Shown here one piece after another: positions 47,583 to 57,500 of a stretch of DNA of 64,000 nt. The stretch comes from Blastomussa wellsi. Taxonomy: Eukaryota; Cnidaria; Anthozoa; Scleractinia; Plerogyridae. The notes under the pieces were generated by a model, which was not told the DNA's origin, did not search any database, and worked only from the letters and a program-made list of their open reading frames with translations. Position 1 is the first letter of the stretch. The number at the start of each line of letters is the position of its first letter. The DNA is taken from contig OX393570.1 of assembly GCA_947652115.1 (NCBI GenBank), positions 172,006-236,005 of the forward strand. The letters are read 5' to 3'. The position numbers and the translations under genes are program-made.

Positions 47583-48545
47583 ATGAACAACGCAAGCACT
47601 GCAAGAGTCGAAAACTGCACTACCGAACTGTCCTTAATTTCCTCGATTTTTCTGATATGTTTGTATACTCTATCGAGTGCAACATGTCTGTTTGGCAACG
47701 GAATCGTTTTGCTTGCAATCTACCAAACAAGAACACTTCGCACGGTATCAAATTTTTTTATTGCTTCGCTGGCCCTTGCGGACATTTCAGTGGGTATCTT
47801 CATGAACCCGATTCTGATTTCAAAAGTGGCGCTGGACGTGTGGCAAAGCAATCACTGGCTCTCAAAACTGGCAGACTTCATGTGGATACAGACAACAACA
47901 AGTACGACTTTTAATTTATGCGCGGTTAGTATTGACAGGTACGTGGCAATTACAGCGGTTTTCACATATCACCGCGTTATGACTCGGAAGAAGTGCTTTA
48001 TCGCATTTACTGTCATTTGGTTATTTTCTTTAATATTTGCCTCGGTGAGACTTTTTATCCACAACCAAGCAAATCTACCACGGCTATGGATCTCAACGAC
48101 TATTTTAACAGTTATAATTCCTCTGTTTTTAATCGGATTTTGCTATGTCAAAATCTATTTCGCAGCCAAAGAGCAGATCAAAAAAATCGCCGAGCGCAAG
48201 TTGAGCGCCGAGGAAGCGAGGCTGTCAGCAAAGAACCGAAAGGCTGCCTGCACGGCGGCAATAATTATTTTACTTGTTGTAATTATGTGGATACCGAGCT
48301 TCGTAGCTTCCTGTATTGAGCTTACCACGATGGATCGATGTGAAAAGGAGCGCATTGATTTTGCGTGGTTCTGGCTTGCTTTTCTTTGTTTCTGTTCGTC
48401 AGCAACAAATCCCTGGGTCTATACAATTAGAGTGCCAGAGTTTAAAAACACTTTTAGAAGAATTTTGGGTCGAAAACGTTTGAAAAGAGAGTTATCTAGG
48501 AGTATCGCAGCCAGTTTTCGAAACTCGGCGAAAAGTATTTTGTGA
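47583..48545 (+). CDS. Class A GPCR 3 (paralogue of GPCR 4)
   Basis: An intronless reading frame of 320 aa starts at MNNAST (N-glycosylation sites at 3 and 11). N39, D67, DRY (118-120), MWIP in TM6 and NPWVY in TM7 are present. The conserved Cys at 3.25 is Ser94, the short second loop (FIHNQANLPRLW) has no Cys, and position 3.32 is Trp. A short loop 2 without the disulfide is a feature of the melanocortin, lysophospholipid and cannabinoid receptor group, which is the likeliest relationship (inference). It shares FFIASLA-AD and FASVRLFI with GPCR 4, 1.8 kb downstream in the same orientation. The ligand is unknown. Confidence 0.93.
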   Translation: MNNASTARVENCTTELSLISSIFLICLYTLSSATCLFGNGIVLLAIYQTRTLRTVSNFFIASLALADISVGIFMNPILISKVALDVWQSNHWLSKLADFMWIQTTTSTTFNLCAVSIDRYVAITAVFTYHRVMTRKKCFIAFTVIWLFSLIFASVRLFIHNQANLPRLWISTTILTVIIPLFLIGFCYVKIYFAAKEQIKKIAERKLSAEEARLSAKNRKAACTAAIIILLVVIMWIPSFVASCIELTTMDRCEKERIDFAWFWLAFLCFCSSATNPWVYTIRVPEFKNTFRRILGRKRLKRELSRSIAASFRNSAKSIL

Positions 48546-48888
48546 CATATTCGCAACAAAAACTGTACGTACCGCCGTACCTGAGTGGAGCCCCGATTTC
48601 TCTAACCGTTTTTAACCTTCCCTCAGTTAGAATATTGCCAGTGGTTTGTTTCTAATTCCTCAATCAATTTTCGTCTCCATTGGAGTCTCGAAAAATCGGG
48701 ATCTCACTTCAACGTTACTTCGGAAACGAGCAGTCGGCACTAAATCTGATTATGAATGTTAAAATTATTATGTTTTCGGGTTGACAGGTTGATTGTGGTT
48801 GTAAAACTTAAAGAGTTCATAAAACTGGACATTCGTGGCTTTTGTATTCGTTTGCATAATAACTGCTTATCATTTTTGTAAACGGGTT

Positions 48889-48894
48889 AATAAA
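48889..48894 (+). promoter_or_regulatory. Polyadenylation signal for GPCR 3
   Basis: This AATAAA is about 345 bp after the stop codon on the coding strand. Confidence 0.4.
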
Positions 48895-49199
48895 TAGGTA
48901 ATGACTCTGATATCGGTTGTATGTTTTTATGGTTATGTCACAGAGATCTGTGGTCAGTATTTTTCATATTTCACTTTGTAGAGGGCTAAACTTTGGACTG
49001 CCTGAATTATGGTTTACGTACTAATTCAATTACTTTACAAAAAAGCCTTTATCACAATCTTATTTTTTGCCCATTTCATACTTTGAACACGTGACATTTG
49101 GCAGCGTTTTCGTCCCCAGAGCCGGTGGGGGCTGGTGCACGAGGGATATTTTGATCGTCAAGCTATCTTAAAAAGGGATTCTCAAACGGTTGATTTAAA

Positions 49200-49466
49200 A
49201 GAGTGGTAAAGTGTGACGTCGCAAATATTTAAATTTTTGAAATTATGGGATTCATTAAGATCTTCAGAAAGTACATGATGAAGTTCTAAACCGTTTAGAA
49301 CAAAGATAAAATTACAGTCACTGAAGTATGAAAGGGCCAATATCCCAGCCCCAAACTGAAAAAAGATGCTGATTTCTGGCAAGTAGGCATTCTTCGTCAT
49401 GAACTTTCAGAATATGTCAGCAAATCCCATAATTTATTATTTGTCACGTCATCACTTTACCACTCT
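49200..49466. mobile_element. Inverted-repeat element (MITE), 267 bp
   Basis: Ends agagtggtaaagtg and cactttaccactct are inverted, and the inverted similarity continues inward through gacgt-caaata and aattatgggatt. It is non-coding. Confidence 0.75.
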
Positions 49467-50367
49467 GTTGGCTAACGTTTTAGCCACTCAATGCATTTGT
49501 CTCCTGAAGAGCCAACCTGTTCATGGTGCATCAGTCCAGGAGAGGTGGCTCTGCGGACAAGAATTTTTTTTCACGCCAAAGCTGCCAAAGTCATTAGAAA
49601 CAACACACAGATCAGAACACTATTGTTGCCTTTTGTCATCTCGTCTTCTAGCAGCAGCTGGTCTCTATTTTCTTTTTAGTTTTATTGCCCCGATAGACAA
49701 ACATTTAACTTTAAATTATCCTGTTGACGAATGCTTCAGAACGGTAAACGGCAAATGAATAAACAAAGAAGAAAATTAAAACAACAGTAGTTCCAATTAA
49801 AAAAGGTATTTTGAATTAATTTTTCAAAGGACTCAGTTATCGGGATATTTGCATTTATTAATAAAAGGGCGAAGAAAAATATAAAAAAAATAATGACTCC
49901 TTGTTTCAGTATTTCCTGCTGCTTTTAACAAACATAATAACCAACTTAAAACATGAAATAATTTGAACTGATAAAACATGATACTTCTTTTAAACTTATT
50001 TTTAGAGACCTTTTGTGGATTTTGAGCCTCAGTCCCAACGCGTGTTGAATATTTTTGGCAAATGACCCATATAAAAGTTACGTTTGTTCAAAATTCATCT
50101 GATCTGGGACCTATCAATTTGCAATTTGCTGTTTTACCGACGGTTGATGATTGGTTAGTTATAAATTTAAAAACAAAGTGTATATATATATATATATGAA
50201 AAGAATAAATATTTTATCATTATATCCATTAGCAATGAACTCATTAATGTCAAGTTTTTCACTTAGTTCCGACTCCTGGAAACGAAGGCTTCACTGAGCT
50301 GATAATCACAGGGAAATAAACGGAAACAAGCCACCCTCCACACAACCTGATCACTACAACCTCTGAA

Positions 50368-51411
50368 ATGAACGAAACAACCAGCCCTCCAGTTGTTTCT
50401 GCACGATCGCCAGCATTTATCGTCCTCGCTTCGTTAAGCGGTATTTCTGGTGTTTTAGCAATTATTGGTAATGTGGTAGTTCTTATCGCCATATATCGTA
50501 CAAACACTCTTCACACCATCTCTAATTTCTTCATTGCCTCATTAGCAGCCGCTGATATGGTGGTTGGGGTTCTTCTTAATCCGATCTTAACTGCAAAAGC
50601 CGTTATATTTTGTTACCAGAATCCAGATATTCCGATCAAAGGCTCTGTGTTCGACAAGATAGAAGATTTTGCTTGGATCCAGGCTGTTGTGGCAACCACA
50701 TTCGGTCTGACTGCGATCAGTATTGACCGCTACATTGCCGTGATTTTCGGGCTCCGATACGAAGAACTGGCAACTCTAAAAAACTTCACTGTTGTAACTG
50801 CTGCTGTTTGGCTCATCTCTCTTCTGTTTGCAAGTGTTCGGTTATTTATCGATAAACCTCAGCACTTATCGATTCTTTGGCTCATTATCGGAGTCATAAC
50901 TTGCATACTACCCTTTGTAATCATAACGTTTTGTTACATGCGGATTTTCAAGGCGGCTAAACGTCAAGTTCATAAAATAATGCGGGAAAACTCACTGACA
51001 GAATCTGCTCCGGGCTCTCGAAGTAAGAACTCACAAGTGAGCCACGCCAAAACAGCTTATACTGTTGCAATTGTGATCTTGTTGTTTATTGTGCTGTGGG
51101 TACCGAGTCTTGTTACGGCAGCTGTTGAGCTCGGATTATCGGGATCAGAAAAGCCTAAATATCAAGCAACTTTGTCAAAACTAGAGCGCGTCATATGGCC
51201 GTGGGTGTGCTTAGTAGCATATCTGAGTTCAGCACTGAATCCATGGGTATATTCTATTCGATCCAAACAATTCAGAAATGCTTGTAAGCGAATTTTTCGA
51301 CCTCGTTTTGATCCTCTCCAGCCGGTAAAGGAGCAAATGTCTTCAATTGAACTGAAACCAATCTCCTTACGGTTAAGCTGTGATCAACCAAACGATATCG
51401 CATTTGGTTGA
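50368..51411 (+). CDS. Class A GPCR 4 (paralogue of GPCR 3)
   Basis: An intronless reading frame of 347 aa starts at MNETTSPP (N-glycosylation site at residue 2). N35, D63, DRY (120-122), LWVP in TM6 and NPWVY in TM7 are present. Position 3.25 is Asp96 instead of Cys, the second loop (FIDKPQHLSILW) lacks Cys, and 3.32 is Trp, exactly as in GPCR 3. It has a longer third loop and C-tail than GPCR 3. The pair most likely arose by tandem duplication. The ligand is unknown. Confidence 0.93.
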   Translation: MNETTSPPVVSARSPAFIVLASLSGISGVLAIIGNVVVLIAIYRTNTLHTISNFFIASLAAADMVVGVLLNPILTAKAVIFCYQNPDIPIKGSVFDKIEDFAWIQAVVATTFGLTAISIDRYIAVIFGLRYEELATLKNFTVVTAAVWLISLLFASVRLFIDKPQHLSILWLIIGVITCILPFVIITFCYMRIFKAAKRQVHKIMRENSLTESAPGSRSKNSQVSHAKTAYTVAIVILLFIVLWVPSLVTAAVELGLSGSEKPKYQATLSKLERVIWPWVCLVAYLSSALNPWVYSIRSKQFRNACKRIFRPRFDPLQPVKEQMSSIELKPISLRLSCDQPNDIAFG

Positions 51412-52394
51412 AATTCCGTTGATAGAAGGTTTTTCTAAAAAATGTTAAATATACAAATTCCCGTTCAACAGCATGAATAGTCAACGTGTTACAAATAATT
51501 TAAAAAGTCTATTTTTAAGACGGAATTCAAATATGTTGCATTGAATAGTGATGAATAATTGACGACATTAGAAAGAGCGGCAGCTTGACGATTGCAGGTG
51601 GTTCAAAATTAACGACTGTCAGTGTATATCGCTTCCAACTGATGGACATGAGTTTGGTTTCTTTCTTTAGTATTGAAAATCCTGCTCACTGAAAAATTGC
51701 AATAAATATTAAAAAGATCAGAGACCACGGGGGCATAGCACGAACGGGGTTCTGTCCTGGTGTACCGGTACAAAAGGGAATAACCATTCTTTCTTTGTTT
51801 AGGAGTCATTAGTTAGCTGTAGTGTATTATTTGGTCTTTTGTATCGGTTCTTGTGAACCGGTACACGAGGACGCCACTCCGAACTAAGTAATTAAACTGA
51901 TAATATCTCCTTGGCGTTTTTTCCATATATTCGACGGATGTCAAATCCACTCTTTAGTAAAAATGTTATTGCAACAAAAAGATAAAACTGAAAATAATGG
52001 TATAAACAAAACCTAAAATTTTATTGTTTAGACTGAATTTGTTTTAAACAGACTATTGTATGTAATGAAGCAATTGAGTATTTTGAAAGAGGTCGCTTAT
52101 AAGAAGCCGAAGTATCTTATTGAACAACTTTCACGTGAGGGCTGGGAATGCTAGCCCAAGATCACGGACAGTACCCGGGACAATACGAACCAAGCGTATC
52201 ACGAGCAAGCTTGTTTAGTAAGAAATTTATAGATCTAAGTGGAAATAGTAAAAAGAACCCTTACGGGATTCCGTTCAGGGACCCGTGCGGTGCTCCGGTG
52301 GCGAATGAAATGAGTGTTGTATGGTTTTCATACAAGTAAATAAATAATTAATAACGATATTTAGAGAGGAAGCCACATCAACTTCAGCTGGTTT

Positions 52395-52596
52395 TCATGC
52401 GGGTCATCTATCCAGGTCGAATTGGAATTTAGAAATGTTGATTTTTGAGGAGGTAGGAAAACCGGAGAACTCGGAGAAAAACCCTCTGAGCGAGGAGAGA
52501 GCCAACAACAAACCCAACCCACATATGGCACCGGGCCGGAATCTGACCCGGGACACATGAGAGGCGAGTGCTCTCATCACTGCGGCACCTCCGCTT
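52395..52596 (-). mobile_element. tRNA-derived SINE
   Basis: On the minus strand an A-box-like tgccgcagtgatgagag is followed by a B-box-like cccgggtcagattccgg. The body reads ccatatgtgggttgggtttg and ends in ctccggttttcctacc, a SINE type common in corals. Confidence 0.65.
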
Positions 52597-52695
52597 CTCC
52601 GAGAGTTTGTAATCCATTCCTGTACACAAATTCACATGGGGCCATTGGGACAATGCTCGGTCCAATAGTTAGAACATGGTGCATACTAGGCTGAA

Positions 52696-52826
52696 GTGTC
52701 AGACGTTTTCTCGCCCGAATCCCGTAAGCCGCGGTCTACCCCTAACCCGGAGCCCTCCTGCCCTAACCAACCACCCTAACCATAAGATCCGCGCCTCAGG
52801 GATTAGGGTGAGAAGACGTCTGACAC
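52696..52826. repeat. Inverted repeat enclosing telomere-like CCCTAA tracts
   Basis: Arms of 28 bp (52696-52723 and 52799-52826) match at 24 positions and share gtgtcagacg. Between them are several ccctaac units. Confidence 0.7.
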
Positions 52827-53218
52827 TGACACCCTAGAGCTATACCGGTGGGAGTTTTAAACTCCTGGCAGGGTCACCCATGCTGGACAGTTCTAAGGGT
52901 AGAGACCAGACAAAGAGTGATCCCTTAGCCCTCCTGGTAGGGGGTGGGGCTTAATAAGGTCAGCAACCTTACCTCATAAAAAATTGTGTGCTACAGAAAC
53001 TGAAACCCGAAAAGTAGATGTGGATCTCTCTACGACAATAATGACACCATAGGGTCAAACCCTACTGGGCACCCAACGACCAATAAACGTGCTCCAGCTG
53101 AAGTCCAAACAAGTATTACTGGTTGTAATGTGAGGATTCTCATCAAAGTAAGCAAACTCGACCAGCTGGCAAGTGAAACTCTCTTCCTCTTTATGGTTGT
53201 GAAGCTGGCTTTCAAGTA

Positions 53219-53313
53219 AAGGGGGGGGGGGGTAAGTTTCTAAAGAAACTGTTGTGCTGCGTCGTTGGTTTTATCAAGAGCTGACGTTTCGAGCGTTAGC
53301 CCTTCGTCGGAGC
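53219..53313. mobile_element. Solo Penelope-terminal module, internally deleted
   Basis: A G-run, then gtaagtttctaaagaaact and the usual end at cgtcggagc. About 60 bp of the middle are missing compared with the copy at 28491. Confidence 0.75.
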
Positions 53314-53468
53314 CCCTGCACAGTTAGCTTCAAGCCAGTTTGTCAAGAAATGTCTCCGCCATATATATTTTTGTTGTTTGTAATTTTTAGTTATATGGAA
53401 ATCATAGCCGATATACTATTTATTGTATAAGACTTCAAATAAAACATGTCTGTCTGTCTATATCTTGG

Positions 53469-53823
53469 GGTCCGATTGCCCCGGGGGTACCCCGTTATAT
53501 GGGCTGTACGGGGACGTGCAGCTGGATAGGGTATGGTTTCCTGAGCAGGGTGTATAATTCAAGCGAGGCTGTCCTAAACAGGGTATGAATATTAAGTCGT
53601 CCTGCACAGGGTATGGCTTCAAGACTTTCGTCGAGTCTTAAGCATATCCGAAATCAGAAACGTTCATCAGTATTTATTTAGCCGGTCATCAGTCAACATT
53701 AGATCATTTTCAAGACTAGATATTAGCGCTATAGTATAAAGAACAGGGTCAGGGTTTCGCGGCACCCCTATACCCAAACATGGGTCAAGGACGCCCCCCC
53801 CCCGCCCCCCCGGGGCGATGACC
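53469..53823. mobile_element. GC-rich inverted-repeat element
   Basis: Left end ggtccgattgccccggggg is matched by an inverted right end ending ccccggggcgatgacc. Inside are repeated agggtatg units (53529, 53582, 53609). Confidence 0.55.
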
Positions 53824-54585
53824 AAAGGTAATTAGCAATGAAGAGCTGCTACGCATAACATAACCAACATGCATGGGACCCACTTCTTTCTCAGGTGAAC
53901 GCCCCTCGAGCCTTAAATTTATTATGGCGAGGGCCCCCAAATTTTCGGCCCTTCACGTCTTAAAATTTTCGCCCTTAAAGGGGGAGTGGGGCGCCCCGGC
54001 GCTATATTAAAATTCAGCTTGATAGCGAGGCCTAGAGGACACAAACAAAATAAATTATTATTTTCTTTGTCTGTGTCGTCTATTCTCCAGGCCTCGCTGG
54101 GCTAAAGTGAATGAAAAAAGAGAGGTTGAGTTCACAATGTGACTGGCCAGCAGACTTGGTTCGAAATTTATGCTCTTCATGTTAGAAAATTGTCGTTGAG
54201 TTTGCCAGGCGGCCAGGCGTTGATTCCTACACACAAATTTACATATCAAAACGACTGGAAAGTGAATTTAAAACGATTACGTCTTTCTCGGGCGGTTTCG
54301 AATGTCCATATTCGAGTTGGTTGAAGTTGGTTTTGAAAAATAATTTCCCTGGATTTCGAGCAAATGGTGAAATTCGTTCTTTTTCTGTGGCAACATGAGA
54401 TGAAAAGGAAGTGACGTTGTGCGAGGGTGGGCGAAGTGAAGTTGCGTGTTTGTCGTCCTTGAAAAATCGGTGAAATCCGATAACGCCTTATGACAGCACT
54501 GTGTACGAAAGCGACGTGGTGTTTTGTAAGATTTTCTCCATGTTGATAGCGTACAAGCAACGTTTAATATCTGGGGACAATATAA

Positions 54586-57500
54586 ATGGAACGCCATACA
54601 CCGACTGCAAGTGTCAATGGCGACTGTTATTACGATGATAAATCGAGTTACCAAGATACAAGCGTTTGTGAGTTTGATGAGGATACGTTGCCAGACTTAT
54701 TGGATTCACAAATAGACATTTCACTACAAGGTTTAGACATGGGCGCCATTAAGAAGAACTCTTACGAAAGAACGCGAGCAACAATGACGGTAAGCCCGAG
54801 ATTGTCAGCTGAAAAATGTTAGTTTAAGTTAGTTGCATTTTAATTCTTGAACATTTATGGCTGACTTGCAGTTTAGTCTGGGAATATTATTATTACTTAT
54901 TTATCAGTATTCTAGTTTCTCTATAAGCAAACAGCTGTGCATAAAGTAATATAATTTGTGGTTTGCTTTTAGCTGTTGTAAAAATTCGAATGTTCTTTAT
55001 AATTAGTGTCACGAGACTAATTCTCGATTTTCTGCACTCGTATCAGTACAGATAAAAAGTACTCGAGGTATTAAAAGAGTATAAAGGCATGCTATGCCAG
55101 TTGCAAAATTCCTATAACAGGAAACTGTGTTCATGAAAAATCCATTAATGTGTAGTTTGCTGGACTGTTTGTTCAGAGTGCTTGAGAAAGTGGTATACTG
55201 AAGTGGGCAACAGATTATTTTTGATTTACTCGGCATACCTGAGTAGGTTGTCTATACCTGAGTAGGTTGTTTTAAAAGGAGATAAAACCAAAATACAAAA
55301 AGTTTGCAAACATTAATTATATGCTTAGCAAATTGAGTTATTCTTTTTCACCTCAGTGAAGTTTAGAGTCACTAATTAGAATTCATTGAAACTCAGGGAG
55401 CTCTTTTTCTCCTGCGAATTAGGGAACTGTACGGGTTTTTAATGTGTTTAAAGCTTATTACAACAGCTTACTTGGAGTGACAATATTTTCTTCCTGCTGT
55501 TGATATATGTCATGCTCTAAGAAATTATCATGAAATATTCTCATAGAAGGTGAAATAGTCACCCCCAACAGAGATCAAGTTCATAAAAATAAGTTCAGCC
55601 ATTGATACAAGACTGGGCACCTCACCAATTGATTCCTTCCATTGATAGTGTTAAAAATTGCTGAGAAAGCCAGTTTCGTTTACATGTAAATTAAATTACT
55701 GGTTTTGGCATATTTCATTTTAAATTGGAATCAAGCACTTTCAAGAGCATTGATAAAATTGGCAAGATGTTTTGATGGTGCACAGCAAGGAAGAATTTAT
55801 TTAATACATGGAGCGTTTTTCAATTGAGTGTCAAAAGTAATCCAGGAATTGTTTTTGTTTTGGATTACTTTACACAGTGGTAATGGTTTAAAAATCTTGC
55901 GCCACTTTGTTAAACCAATCAGGCGTAAAACCAAAACGAGTCATGACTCATGCATGTGTGTTTTCCTGTGCGTTGTCTAGGCTACATAAAATAACTTTGA
56001 GTTGTAGAATACAACATTTTTTGGAAACAAATAATTCTTACTAGCTTGGTGACAGTCAGTGTTTAGCTATGCAGGTTGCTCAATTCTGAATTTTTTCCTG
56101 CAGGCAATAAATCCTATGTTGGCTAAGAAAGTATTGCCCTTGGTAAGTGTTAGAAACTTTCTTATAATTGTTGTTTTCTTTGTATTTATTTTAATTAATA
56201 CTTATTATTTGTATTGATTTTGGAAGAGTTTGACTATTTCAGGAGATTTGAAAAATATCAGTTGTGCAAATGTATTGTAACCAATAATGTGGCTAAATGA
56301 CCATTCATGCTCGTGGGCAGCTGCCACAGGGATTTCAGGCACCTTCCCCACACTCCTCTTTTGGTGATGAGTTTAAGATACATTACAAAATACATATGAA
56401 GAAACAATTACAATATTAGCAACAACAATGTTAGCCAGGTTGTATCGATGGAAGTTATCTTTTGTTCTATCTGTGCTCATGATTGTCATTGTTATTTTAC
56501 TTGACATTTGTTTTATTTTGTGTCATAACTTTTAAACCCAGCCAAATAAATTGTCAAGTGAGGAAGCAGCAGCAATTGTTATCCAGGCTCACTTTAGAGG
56601 ATATTTAGCAAGAAAGCTGTTTGTACAGCTTTTGTACGACAAGTTCATCAAGGTTAGTTAAAATTCAGAATTATTATCTGAAGAGCAAGACATAATTTCA
56701 GCCCTGAGAATAGTTCAGGATTCTACATTTGATGAGAAACTGTGCTAAATTATGCCTCAGGGTCTTGTACATACATGTATAACCGATAAACTGCATGAAG
56801 TGAACAATCTATGTGTGTACCTTTTCGTATGATGCCTAGATCTTTGCAACATTCAATCGCATGCATAATATAGAAACAATAAATAGAAACAAAATTCAAA
56901 ATAAACATTATATTTTTGGAAATTTCAGATATCATGAAATGGATCTTGTATTGTAACTTTATAAACAATAATTAAGCATAGTAGGGTCTGGTGAATTAAA
57001 ATTAAGGGCTATCGCTCATTGAAATGTCAGTTTTACAGGGTACGAAATTGCGACTCACTGGTTGCCAGTGCAACTGAAAATTGAATTTTGGCGAGCAGAA
57101 TTTCACGGCTCGTCGTCAACAGGCGACTAAGTTTTAACGTTGTGTCAATGTTGTGAACGAGTGCCCAAGGAATTCAATCGCATTTGATTTCAGCTAGAAA
57201 CTTACTCCGTGTCTTGTCAAAGTTTTCAGTTTCCATAGAAAGTAATTAAGGTACAAAGTCTAGGTAAGATTCCAGTTAGATGACCTTCACAACTGTTGTA
57301 ATCGCACTTTGATCGAGCTGCTGCCATGTTTTCAGCGGTTTCATCTAACAGCCATACCGTGGGTGCATTGCACAAGCACATGCTTTCCTTTCGCCAATGA
57401 ATGTTCAATGACCAAGCAACATGGCCGCTTGTTCGCACGCAGCCTTTGTACTGGTCAGACTTCAAACTAAGACAGATATCTATTGAATGAAAACTCCTTT

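Larger units (their letters stand above)
48546..50367. other. Intergenic region between GPCR 3 and GPCR 4
   Basis: 1.8 kb with an AATAAA at 48889-48894, an inverted-repeat element at 49200-49466 and a (TA)n run at 50171-50188. No gene is supported. The 119-codon ORF near 49399 overlaps the inverted-repeat element and looks random. Confidence 0.55.
51412..54585. other. Intergenic region between GPCR 4 and IQCJ-SCHIP1
   Basis: 3.2 kb with no supported gene. Contents: AATAAA at 51701-51706; a minus-strand SINE; a telomere-like inverted repeat; a truncated Penelope-terminal module; a possible LINE 3' tail (caaataaaacatg plus tgtctgtctg near 53430-53460); and a G/C-rich inverted-repeat element at 53469-53823. 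The last several hundred bases before 54586 presumably include the IQCJ-SCHIP1 promoter. Confidence 0.55.

Noticed and set aside
49399..49758. 119-codon ORF between GPCR 3 and GPCR 4
   Set aside because: Overlaps the inverted-repeat element at 49200-49466 and has no domain signal.
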